Of a stretch of 64,000 bases of DNA, positions 57,350 through 64,000 are shown in pieces. Positions within the stretch are counted from its first letter, which is position 1. The number at the start of each line of letters is the position of its first letter. The translations under genes and the position numbers were made by a program. The notes beneath the pieces are model-generated. The model ran no database searches and was not told the origin of the DNA. It was given only the letters and a program-made list of their open reading frames with translations. Origin of the DNA: Actinokineospora diospyrosa (lineage in GTDB: Bacteria; Actinomycetota; Actinomycetes; Mycobacteriales; Pseudonocardiaceae); NCBI RefSeq assembly GCF_024171925.1, contig NZ_JAMTCO010000020.1:25847-89846 (forward strand). Direction: 5' to 3'.

Positions 57350-58387
57350 ATGCGGCTCGCGGTGATCCCAGGTGACGGGATCGGGCCGGAAGTGATCGCC
57401 GAGGCACTGAAGGTGCTCGGTGAGGTCGTTCCGACCGCGGAGATCACCCGATACGACCTCGGCGCTGCCCGGTGGCACGCGACGGGGGAACTCCTGCCGG
57501 AGTCAGTGCTCGCCGAGTTGCGCGAGCACGACGCGATCCTGCTCGGCGCGGTCGGTGACCCGTCGGTGCCCAGCGGCATCCTCGAGCGCGGGCTGCTGCT
57601 GCGGCTGCGCTTCGAACTCGACCACCACGTGAACCTGCGCCCGGCGCGGCTGTACCCGGGCGTGAAGAGCCCGATCGCCGATCCTGGCGAGATCGACATG
57701 ATCGTGGTCAGGGAGGGCACCGAGGGCCTCTACGCGGGCAACGGTGGACTGTTGCGAAAGGACACTCCGCACGAGATCGCGACCGAGGTGAGCGTCAACA
57801 CCTCGTTCGGTGTGGAGCGGGTCGTGCGCGACGCGTTCACCCGCGCCTCGGCGCGTCCGCGCAAGCACCTCACGCTGGTCCACAAGACCAACGTGCTCAC
57901 CCACGCTGGCTCGTTGTGGTCGCGCGTGGTGGAGGAGGTGTCCCTGCAGCACCCGGACGTGACGGTGGCCTACCAGCACGTGGACGCCACGACCATCCAC
58001 ATGGTGACCGACCCGACCAGGTTCGACGTGATCGTCACCGACAACCTGTTCGGCGACATCCTGACCGACCTCGCCGCGGCCGTGACCGGTGGCATCGGGC
58101 TCGCCGCCAGCGGCAACCTCGACATCACCCGGCGCAACCCGAGCATGTTCGAGCCGGTGCACGGCAGCGCGCCGGACATCGCGGGCCAGGGCATCGCCGA
58201 CCCGACGGCAGCGGTGCTGTCGGTGGCGCTGCTGCTCGACCACCTCGGCGAGGTGGAGGCGGCCAGGCGCATCGAGGCCTCGGTCGCCTTCGACCTGGCC
58301 ACCCGCGACCACAGTTCGCCCGGTGGCACTTTCGCCATCGGCGACCGGTTGGCCGCGCTGGTCTCCTCGAACGCCAAGACCGCCTGA
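57350..58387 (+). CDS. leuB: 3-isopropylmalate dehydrogenase
   Basis: 345 residues from ATG ([23 protein letters not shown]) with GGGAGG upstream. Family motifs: [17 protein letters not shown]-type [27 protein letters not shown] and [21 protein letters not shown]. This is the actinobacterial type 2 LeuB. It may also act on methylmalate made from citramalate by the downstream cimA product, giving 2-ketobutyrate for isoleucine. Rv2995c position. Confidence 0.96.
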   Translation: MRLAVIPGDGIGPEVIAEALKVLGEVVPTAEITRYDLGAARWHATGELLPESVLAELREHDAILLGAVGDPSVPSGILERGLLLRLRFELDHHVNLRPARLYPGVKSPIADPGEIDMIVVREGTEGLYAGNGGLLRKDTPHEIATEVSVNTSFGVERVVRDAFTRASARPRKHLTLVHKTNVLTHAGSLWSRVVEEVSLQHPDVTVAYQHVDATTIHMVTDPTRFDVIVTDNLFGDILTDLAAAVTGGIGLAASGNLDITRRNPSMFEPVHGSAPDIAGQGIADPTAAVLSVALLLDHLGEVEAARRIEASVAFDLATRDHSSPGGTFAIGDRLAALVSSNAKTA

Positions 58388-58405
58388 CCAGGCACCCGTT
58401 CCGCC

Positions 58406-58436
58406 CGACGGCCGCCCCCACCCGGGGCGGCCGTCG
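58406..58436. terminator. Terminator after leuB
   Basis: CGACGGCCGCCCC (58406-58418) pairs perfectly with 58424-58436, followed by GCGTTTG. Confidence 0.8.
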
Positions 58437-58487
58437 GCGTTTGCGGCCACTAACCGCTCCCAGTCCCTGGGACCGGGGGTCCGTGGA

Positions 58488-58518
58488 GTGGACCTGGAGC
58501 GGTCCACTGTGCCACGAT
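58488..58518 (+). promoter_or_regulatory. Operator-like palindrome and -10 region of the cimA leader
   Basis: AGTGGACC (58488-58495) and GGTCCACT (58502-58509), spacer 6 nt, overlap the expected promoter. CACGAT at 58513-58518 is the -10 candidate, 6 nt before the leader ATG. Confidence 0.5.
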
Positions 58519-58524
58519 CCCGGC

Positions 58525-58566
58525 ATGGCTTCCGTCGTCATCATTATTGACAGGCGCGCTGGGTAG
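58525..58566 (+). CDS. cimA attenuator leader peptide
   Basis: A 13-residue frame, MASVVIIIDRRAG, from ATG, with two Val and three Ile codons in a row. Its 3' end runs into the left arm of a hairpin (58554-58563 with 58580-58589), and an intrinsic terminator follows. Low Val- or Ile-tRNA charging would stall the ribosome on those codons. This suits control of citramalate synthase by isoleucine supply. Confidence 0.8.
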   Translation: MASVVIIIDRRAG

Positions 58567-58622
58567 CTCCTCTTCCGAGCCCAGCGCGCAGACCTCTCGC
58601 ACCTTCCGCGGGGGGTCTTTTT
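58554..58622 (+). terminator. cimA transcription attenuator
   Basis: Hairpin 1: GCGCGCTGGG (58554-58563) with CCCAGCGCGC (58580-58589). Hairpin 2: AGACCTCTCGC (58590-58600) with GCGGGGGGTCT (58608-58618), 11 pairs including two G-T, followed by a T-run to 58622. cimA starts 57 bp further on. Confidence 0.82.
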
Positions 58623-58678
58623 GTTTGCCCGGAACCCCACCGGCGACCAGAACCCGGCACCACCTAGGAGCGAATCCC

Positions 58679-60331
58679 GTGACCAGCACAGCCCGATCGG
58701 TCCCCGCGGGCACCCCACTCGGGGACGCCTTCCACGTCTACGACACGACCCTGCGCGACGGCGCCCAGCGGGAGGGCATCTCCTACTCGGTCGCCGACAA
58801 GCTGGCCGTGGCGCGGCTGCTGGACGGTCTCGGCGTCGGGTTCATCGAGGGCGGTTGGCCGGGCGCGCTGCCCAAGGACACCGAGTTCTTCGCCCGCGCC
58901 GCGGCGGGGGAGTTGCCGCTGCGGCACGCCGCGCTGGTCGCGTTCGGCTCGACCCGGCGCGCGGGCACCACCGCCGCGCGGGACCCGCAGGTCCAGGCGC
59001 TGCTGGACTCCCAGGCGCCGGTCATCACGCTGGTGGCCAAGTCCGACCGCAGGCACATCGAGCGCGCGCTGCGCACCGACGTGGCCGAGGCGGCGGAGAT
59101 GGTGCGCGACACGGTGTCCTTCCTCGTCGGCCAGGGCCGCCGGGTCTTCCTCGACGCCGAGCACTTCTTCGACGGCTACGCCTTCGACCCCGACTGCTCG
59201 CTGCGGGTGCTCACCGCCGCGATGGAGTCCGGCGCGGACGTGGCCGTGCTGTGCGACACCAACGGCGGCCAGTTGCCGCTCGGTCTCGCCGAGACCGTCG
59301 GCGAGGTCATCGCCCGCACCGGTTTCCGGGTGGGCATCCACTGCCAGGACGACACGTCCTGCGCCGTGGCCAACAGCGTCGCGGCTGTGCAGGCTGGCGC
59401 GAGCCACGTCCAGTGCACCGCGAACGGTTACGGGGAGCGGGCTGGCAACGCCGACCTGTTCGCCGTGATCGGCAATCTCGTGACCAAGCTCGGCCTCGAA
59501 GCGCTGCCCACCGGGGCGCGGGCCGAGCTGACCCGGGTCTCCCATGCCCTTGCCGAGATCGCCAACATCGCACCCGACACCCACCAGGCCTACGTCGGGT
59601 CATCGGCCTTCGCCCACAAGGCGGGGCTGCACGCGAGCGCGATCAAGGTCGACCCGGAGCTCTACAACCACATCGATCCGGGCACCGTCGGCAACGACAT
59701 GCGGGTCTTGGTCACCGAGATGGCCGGTCGGGCCAGCCTCGAGCTCAAGGGACACGAGCTCGGTGTTGACCTGGCCGGCAGGCCTGAGGCCATCACCAAC
59801 GCGCTGCGCAAGGTCAAGGACCTGGAAGCGCGCGGATGGTCTTTCGAGGCGGCGGACGCCTCGTTCGAACTGCTGCTGCGCGAGGAGATCGCGGGCATCG
59901 ACCCCACCGAGACCGAGCCGGTCACCCCGTTCGAACTGGAGTCCTACCGGGTCATCCTCGACCACGACCGCGACGGCTCGGTGGTGTCCGAGGCCACCGT
60001 CAAGGTGCGGGTCAACGGGCAGCGGGTCATCGCGACCGCCGAGGGCAACGGGCCGGTGCACGCGCTGGACGCGGCGCTGCGCAAGGCGCTCTCACCGCAC
60101 CTGCCGTGGCTCGACGACGTGGAGCTGACCGACTACAAGGTCCGCATCCTCACCGCGGGCGGGGACCACGGCACGGACGCGGTGACGCGGGTGCTGGTGC
60201 AGTCGTCGGACCGGGAACGGGAGTGGACGACGGTGGGGGTGCACGGGAACATCGTCGAGGCGAGCTGGTTGGCGTTGTGCGACGCGCTCGCGCACAAGGC
60301 GATGCGGGTGCGGACGGCCGTCGGCGGCTGA
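58679..60331 (+). CDS. cimA: (R)-citramalate synthase
   Basis: 550 residues from GTG with AGGAG 8 nt upstream. TIM-barrel start FHVYDTTLRDGAQREGISYSVADKL is that of CimA rather than LeuA. Metal-binding HCQDD and CTANGYGERAGNADL are present. The C-terminal LeuA-dimer regulatory domain (about 430-540) is the allosteric site. Condenses pyruvate with acetyl-CoA to citramalate, a threonine-independent route to isoleucine. Preceded by its own attenuator. Confidence 0.93.
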   Translation: MTSTARSVPAGTPLGDAFHVYDTTLRDGAQREGISYSVADKLAVARLLDGLGVGFIEGGWPGALPKDTEFFARAAAGELPLRHAALVAFGSTRRAGTTAARDPQVQALLDSQAPVITLVAKSDRRHIERALRTDVAEAAEMVRDTVSFLVGQGRRVFLDAEHFFDGYAFDPDCSLRVLTAAMESGADVAVLCDTNGGQLPLGLAETVGEVIARTGFRVGIHCQDDTSCAVANSVAAVQAGASHVQCTANGYGERAGNADLFAVIGNLVTKLGLEALPTGARAELTRVSHALAEIANIAPDTHQAYVGSSAFAHKAGLHASAIKVDPELYNHIDPGTVGNDMRVLVTEMAGRASLELKGHELGVDLAGRPEAITNALRKVKDLEARGWSFEAADASFELLLREEIAGIDPTETEPVTPFELESYRVILDHDRDGSVVSEATVKVRVNGQRVIATAEGNGPVHALDAALRKALSPHLPWLDDVELTDYKVRILTAGGDHGTDAVTRVLVQSSDREREWTTVGVHGNIVEASWLALCDALAHKAMRVRTAVGG

Positions 60332-60461
60332 TCCGCTGCTCCGGTGGTCGGGTATGGCCACCGGAGCAAGCCACGCACAACAAAGGCCGCCCATCGAGTA
60401 GAGACCGTGGTCGGGTGGGTGGGCGGCGGAGGTTTCGGTGGTGGGGGCCTAGGGTGGGCGG

Positions 60462-61232
60462 GTGCGTATCGCTCGAATTGCCCATCCAGAAGGCGTCGCG
60501 TTCGTCACCGTTGAGGGTGATGAGGGGGCGGAGGTCGCGGCCGAGGTCGCTGAGCACCCGTTCGGGAACCCGACGTTCACCGGTCGGAAGTGGCCGCTGG
60601 CCGACACCCGGTTGTTGGCGCCGATCCTGCCGAGCAAGGTCATCTGCGTCGGCAAGAACTACGCCGACCACGCCAAGGAGATGGGGGGCGAGGCGCCCGC
60701 CAACCCGGTCATCTTCATGAAGCCCTCCACCACGGTCATCGGGCCGGGCGCGGCCATCCGGCTGCCCGCCGATTCGTCCAGAGTGGACTTCGAGGGCGAG
60801 TTGGCCGTCGTCATCGGGATGCCCTGCCGGGACGTGCCCAGGGCCAAGGCCAAGGACGTCGTGCTGGGGTACACCATCGCCAACGACGTGACCGCGCGCG
60901 ACCAGCAGCAGGCCGACGGGCAGTGGACCAGGGCGAAGGGGCACGACACGTTCTGCCCGCTCGGGCCGTGGATCACCACCGGGGTCGACCCGGCCGACCT
61001 CGCCCTGCGCACCAGCGTCGACGGGGAGCTCAAGCAGGACTCGACGACCTCGCTGCTGCTGCACGACGTGCCGACGCTCATCGAGTGGGTGTCGCGGGTC
61101 ATGACCCTGCTGCCCGGTGACGTGATCCTCACCGGCACCCCGGCTGGTGTCGGGCCGATCACCGCGGGCCAGCAGGTGTCGGTCACCATCGACGGCCTCG
61201 GCACGCTCACCAACCCGGTCGTCACCCGCTGA
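60462..61232 (+). CDS. Fumarylacetoacetate hydrolase-family protein (Rv2993c-like)
   Basis: 256 residues. FAH C-terminal catalytic domain: KVICVGKNYADHAKEMG, FMKPSTTVIGPG, the metal-binding VDFEGELAVVIG, and TARDQQQADGQW. Members act as acylpyruvate hydrolases, oxaloacetate decarboxylases or 5-carboxymethyl-2-hydroxymuconate isomerases. GTG at 60462 with TAGGGT 6 nt upstream, leaderless pattern. Confidence 0.9.
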   Translation: MRIARIAHPEGVAFVTVEGDEGAEVAAEVAEHPFGNPTFTGRKWPLADTRLLAPILPSKVICVGKNYADHAKEMGGEAPANPVIFMKPSTTVIGPGAAIRLPADSSRVDFEGELAVVIGMPCRDVPRAKAKDVVLGYTIANDVTARDQQQADGQWTRAKGHDTFCPLGPWITTGVDPADLALRTSVDGELKQDSTTSLLLHDVPTLIEWVSRVMTLLPGDVILTGTPAGVGPITAGQQVSVTIDGLGTLTNPVVTR

Positions 61233-61239
61233 GCCCCGG

Positions 61240-61267
61240 GTCGGGTGACCGGGTTCGGTCACCCGAC
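61240..61267. terminator. Terminator between convergent genes
   Basis: GTCGGGTGACCG (61240-61251) pairs perfectly with CGGTCACCCGAC (61256-61267), loop GGTT. Confidence 0.82.
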
Positions 61268-61283
61268 TGGGTGGACTCCGCGC

Positions 61284-62516
61284 TCAGCGGCGGGCGAAGT
61301 CCGGGGTCGGCTCGGTGATCACGCCGCGCCCGATGACCTGCGCCGGGATCCACTGCAGCAGCCGCAGCTTGGCCATCAGGCGCAGGGCCAGCGGCGGCTT
61401 GCCCGCGCCCGCGATGTCGATCTCACCGGCCAGGGCCGGGCCGAGCGCCTTGGCGTGCATCACCCGCTGCACCGCCTGCACCACGACCGTCGGCAGCAGC
61501 CGCCTGCGCCGCACCCGCGCCAAGTCCGAAGTGGACAGCGAACCGGTGCGCAGCGGCCCGGCCAGCAGCCGGGCGGCGGCCACCGCGTCCTGCACCGCCA
61601 GGTTGATCCCGACCCCGCCCGCGGGCGACATCGCGTGCGCCGCGTCGCCAAGGCAGAGCAGCCCGTCGACGTGCCAGCGCGGCAGCCGGTCCAGCTTGAC
61701 CTGCAGCGTCTTCACCTCGTCCCACGAGGTCACCGCGCCGGTCCGGTCGGCGATCCACGGCAGCACCGCGGCCAGGTCCCGCAGCAGGTCGGTGACCGGT
61801 TTGGTGCGTTCCACCGGGTCCGACCCCTTGGGGATCATCGTCGCGATCTGCCAGTAGTCGCCCCGGTCGATCAGCACGCCCGCGCGCCGCTTGCTCAGCA
61901 CCGGCAGCAGGCCCGCCGGGTCGCTGTCGTGGCGCGGCACCCGGTACCACCACACGTCCATCGGCGTGGGGTAGGACTTGGGCACCAGGTGCGCCTCGGC
62001 GCGCAGCCGCGAACCCCGGCCGTCGCAGGCGATCACCAGGGTGGCCTCGACCGCGCCGGTCTCCCCGGCCGCGGTGCGGTAGTCGACACCGGTGACCCGG
62101 CGGCCCGTCCAGCGCAGCGCCACGGCCTCGGTGTTCCTCCGCAGGGTGAAGGTGGGCTCGGCGGCCGCCGCGGTGGCGAGCAGGTCCAGCAGGTCCCACT
62201 GCGGGACCATCGCGATGTAGTTGTTCGGCCCCGGCAGCGCCGTGAGGTCGGCGACCTTGAACGCCCCGCCGCGGAAGGGCACCTGCACCTGCTCCACCCG
62301 CCGGTGCGGCAGCGTGCGGAACGCCTCGCCGAGGCCGAGGTCGTCGAGCAGGTCCAGCGTCGGCGGGTGCACCGTGTCGCCGCGGAAGTCGCGCAGGAAG
62401 TCCGCGTGCTTCTCCAGCACCACCACCTCGACCCCGGCCCGCGCCAGCAGCAGGCCCAAGACCATCCCCGCCGGGCCGCCACCGACCACGCACGCGGTCG
62501 TCCGAGTGGTTGCCAT
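61284..62516 (-). CDS. FAD-dependent monooxygenase (PHBH-like)
   Basis: 410 residues. FAD motif VVGGGPAGMVLGLLLARAGVEVVVLEK, the CDGRGSRLR (DG) motif and LCLGDAAHAMSPAGGVGINLAVQDAV (GD motif). Hydroxylates an aromatic or polyketide-like substrate. A strong ribosome binding site (GGGGAGGGG) precedes the ATG at 62516, and a palindromic operator lies 16 bp upstream. Confidence 0.9.
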   Translation of the reverse strand: MATTRTTACVVGGGPAGMVLGLLLARAGVEVVVLEKHADFLRDFRGDTVHPPTLDLLDDLGLGEAFRTLPHRRVEQVQVPFRGGAFKVADLTALPGPNNYIAMVPQWDLLDLLATAAAAEPTFTLRRNTEAVALRWTGRRVTGVDYRTAAGETGAVEATLVIACDGRGSRLRAEAHLVPKSYPTPMDVWWYRVPRHDSDPAGLLPVLSKRRAGVLIDRGDYWQIATMIPKGSDPVERTKPVTDLLRDLAAVLPWIADRTGAVTSWDEVKTLQVKLDRLPRWHVDGLLCLGDAAHAMSPAGGVGINLAVQDAVAAARLLAGPLRTGSLSTSDLARVRRRRLLPTVVVQAVQRVMHAKALGPALAGEIDIAGAGKPPLALRLMAKLRLLQWIPAQVIGRGVITEPTPDFARR

Positions 62517-62531
62517 GATCCCCTCCCCAAT

Positions 62532-62547
62532 TTCAACGGTAGTTGAA
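62532..62547. promoter_or_regulatory. Operator candidate TTCAAC-N4-GTTGAA
   Basis: A perfect 6-bp inverted repeat with 4-nt spacer, AT-rich against its surroundings, just upstream of the monooxygenase start. Typical of TetR, MarR or HxlR sites. No regulator gene is adjacent in the window. Confidence 0.6.
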
Positions 62548-63085
62548 TAAACTCAGGATGCACCCGGCGGGCCGCGCGGTCAAGCGGGCTGCGCTGTTCG
62601 GGGCAACCGCGCCGGATTGCGCCGGGCGGTCGCAAACCGTCCACCCGCGACGAATCCGGCTGTCGTCTCGACCGCCGAGACGACAGCCGGGCGACAGGAC
62701 CGCGACAGCCGCGACCCGATGGGACCACAGTGGACAATCGCGGACGCGCCGCGCCACCACGCGCTTCCTTTGTGTGACCAGGGGCGAACCCCCACCGAGG
62801 GCGGAACGCGGCCGATCCGGGCGCCGAGAACCAAGTGGTGCAAGGCTTTCGGCCCTGTACGCGACCGCGCCGCGCGCCGTACAGTGTCCCCTCCGCCGCC
62901 GGTGCCGCGGCGTGACCGCACTCTCACCCGAATGCGGGAGACGGCCCGGGTAACGAGTTCCGGTAGCGCCGCGATAGACCAGGTTTTCGCTCTGTGTCTT
63001 GCCTTCCCGCTTGACCGTGTCAGAAGCCGAAACATCACCTGGGCAGACGAATCGGCGGACCCGGTGCGAGATCTAGCCTCGCTGG
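62548..63085. other. 538-bp gap between divergent genes
   Basis: No coding sequence that I can support. It holds a perfect 15-bp stem hairpin, CCGGCTGTCGTCTCG (62656-62670) with 62676-62690, lacking a T-run, and CTGTACG/CGTACAG (62855-62861 with 62878-62884). TAGCCT at 63074-63079 is the probable -10 of the HAD gene. Confidence 0.55.
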
Positions 63086-63910
63086 ATGACTTCCGCGCTC
63101 GTGCCCGCACCGTCCACATCAGCCACTCCCGGGCGGGTGGTGGCCAACAACGGGCACGAACCGCCAACCATCGACGCGATCTGCCTGGACATCGACGACA
63201 CCCTGATCGACTTCACCGGCTCGGCCAGATCAGCGCTGTCGGTGGTCATCGGCTCGGTCCCGCTCGGCCGCGGCGACCTGTGGCCCACCTGGCAGCGCGT
63301 CACCGAGGCGCACAGCGCCATGGTCGTGGCGGGCGAACTCGACTACGACGCCATGCGCCACGCCCGCACCAAGGCGTTCCTGGCGGGCCTGGGCCGCGAC
63401 CTCGACGACGCCGCCGTCGCCGCGCTCGAGGACCGCCGCCTGGCCCAGGTGAGCCGCACCTGGCGGCTGTTCCCCGACGTGCTGCCCTGCCTGGACTGGC
63501 TGCGCGCCGCGGGCCTGCGCCTGGCCGCAGTCACCAACGCCTCCGGCCCCCGCCAGCGCGACCGCCTCACCACCCTCGGCCTCAACCGCTTCTTCGACGT
63601 CGTCGTCAGCGCGGGCGAACTCGGCTCGGCCAAGCCGGACCCCGTGATCTTCCACACCGCCTGCGCCCACCTCGGCGTCCCCCCGGAGCGCACCGCCCAC
63701 ATCGGCGACCGCCTCGACCACGACGCCCACGGCGCCAACGACGCGGGCCTGCACGGCATCTGGCTCAACCGCACCCGCCGCCCAACCCCACCCCTACCCC
63801 CCACCATCCCCGTCGTCGACACCCTCGCCGACCTGCCAGCCCTCCTCGTCACCGACTACCGCACACCCACGGTGACCAGCGCTTCCACCCTCCCCACCCC
63901 CCGCACCTAG
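63086..63910 (+). CDS. HAD-superfamily hydrolase
   Basis: 274 residues. Motif I DIDDTLIDF (from about residue 35), motif II threonine in LAAVTNASG, motif III lysine in GSAKPDPVIF and motif IV IGDRLDHDAHGANDAG. A phosphoglycolate-phosphatase-like C1-cap enzyme with unknown substrate. The first 30 residues are a non-conserved extension. ATG at 63086 follows TAGCCT by 6 nt (leaderless pattern). The remaining 90 bp of the window after its stop show no feature. Confidence 0.88.
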   Translation: MTSALVPAPSTSATPGRVVANNGHEPPTIDAICLDIDDTLIDFTGSARSALSVVIGSVPLGRGDLWPTWQRVTEAHSAMVVAGELDYDAMRHARTKAFLAGLGRDLDDAAVAALEDRRLAQVSRTWRLFPDVLPCLDWLRAAGLRLAAVTNASGPRQRDRLTTLGLNRFFDVVVSAGELGSAKPDPVIFHTACAHLGVPPERTAHIGDRLDHDAHGANDAGLHGIWLNRTRRPTPPLPPTIPVVDTLADLPALLVTDYRTPTVTSASTLPTPRT

Positions 63911-64000
63911 GGCCCGATTTCTCGATCAGCGCCCGTGTGGTCTAACATCTTCTCCGGCACCGAGGAACACCACTGCGACTCCCAAGCCGCAGCGGTGATC

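Noticed and set aside
63911-64000. tRNA-Glu/Gln or gltX start, expected here by mycobacterial order
   Set aside because: No cloverleaf or gene start can be recognised in the remaining 90 bases.

Overview
The window is high-GC actinobacterial chromosome, most like Pseudonocardiaceae (Saccharothrix/Actinokineospora/Lentzea type; genus not determinable by eye). Evidence: strong GC bias at third codon positions, frequent GTG/TTG starts, WhiJ-type XRE regulators with DUF397 partners, an SAV2177-type methyltransferase, and gene order that follows Mycobacterium tuberculosis Rv3032 down to about Rv2993c with local insertions and losses. M. tuberculosis locus comparisons are from memory of that genome, not from a search.

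Layout. 0.4-4.7 kb (minus strand): a four-gene polysaccharide set (GT4 glucosyltransferase, GH57 branching enzyme, sugar methyltransferase, sugar O-acetyltransferase) like the mycobacterial methylglucose lipopolysaccharide locus. 5.0-7.7 kb: SAM methyltransferase plus XRE/DUF397 regulatory pair. 8.0-11.6 kb: electron transfer flavoprotein etfBA, then an OlsB-like N-acyltransferase and a PlsC/OlsA-like O-acyltransferase. 11.6-15.9 kb: a 19-bp repeat array, an MFS exporter, a cysteine-desulfurase/CHAT chimera where iscS is expected, and an acyl-CoA synthetase. 16.9-25.8 kb: accessory genes (QueA-like enzyme, SDR, two-component system, MacB-type ABC exporter, PLP enzyme, MetE-like protein). 25.8-30.8 kb: LysR and an Sdh1-type succinate dehydrogenase operon. 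30.8-39.9 kb: ligA, GNAT, BKACE-family protein, ACT protein and gatCAB. 40-48.5 kb: methyltransferase, LppZ-like lipoprotein, hydrolase, hydroxyacid dehydrogenase, DoxX, ilvD and PH-domain protein. 48.6-60.3 kb: branched-chain amino acid and serine synthesis (ilvBNC, serA, leuB, cimA), with two attenuators carrying Val/Ile/Leu-rich leader peptides, interrupted by a DUF397-like protein and a long Pro/Gln-rich protein. 60.4-64 kb: FAH-family hydrolase, flavin monooxygenase, HAD phosphatase.

Notable non-coding content: a composite repeat of about 1 kb occurs twice in full (15.9-16.9 kb and 40.9-41.95 kb) and once partly at the left edge, each time at the 3' end of a gene and, for the full copies, between convergent genes. 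It contains 69-bp tandem units, a 145-bp palindrome whose arms co-vary between copies, and 120-130 bp units carrying pairs of perfect actinobacterial DnaA boxes 19 bp apart. More paired DnaA boxes lie near 4.8-5.0 kb and 35.1 kb, the latter beside a TetR remnant and a possible structured RNA. Many genes lack a Shine-Dalgarno sequence and have a TANNNT hexamer 6-7 nt before the start codon, suggesting leaderless mRNAs.
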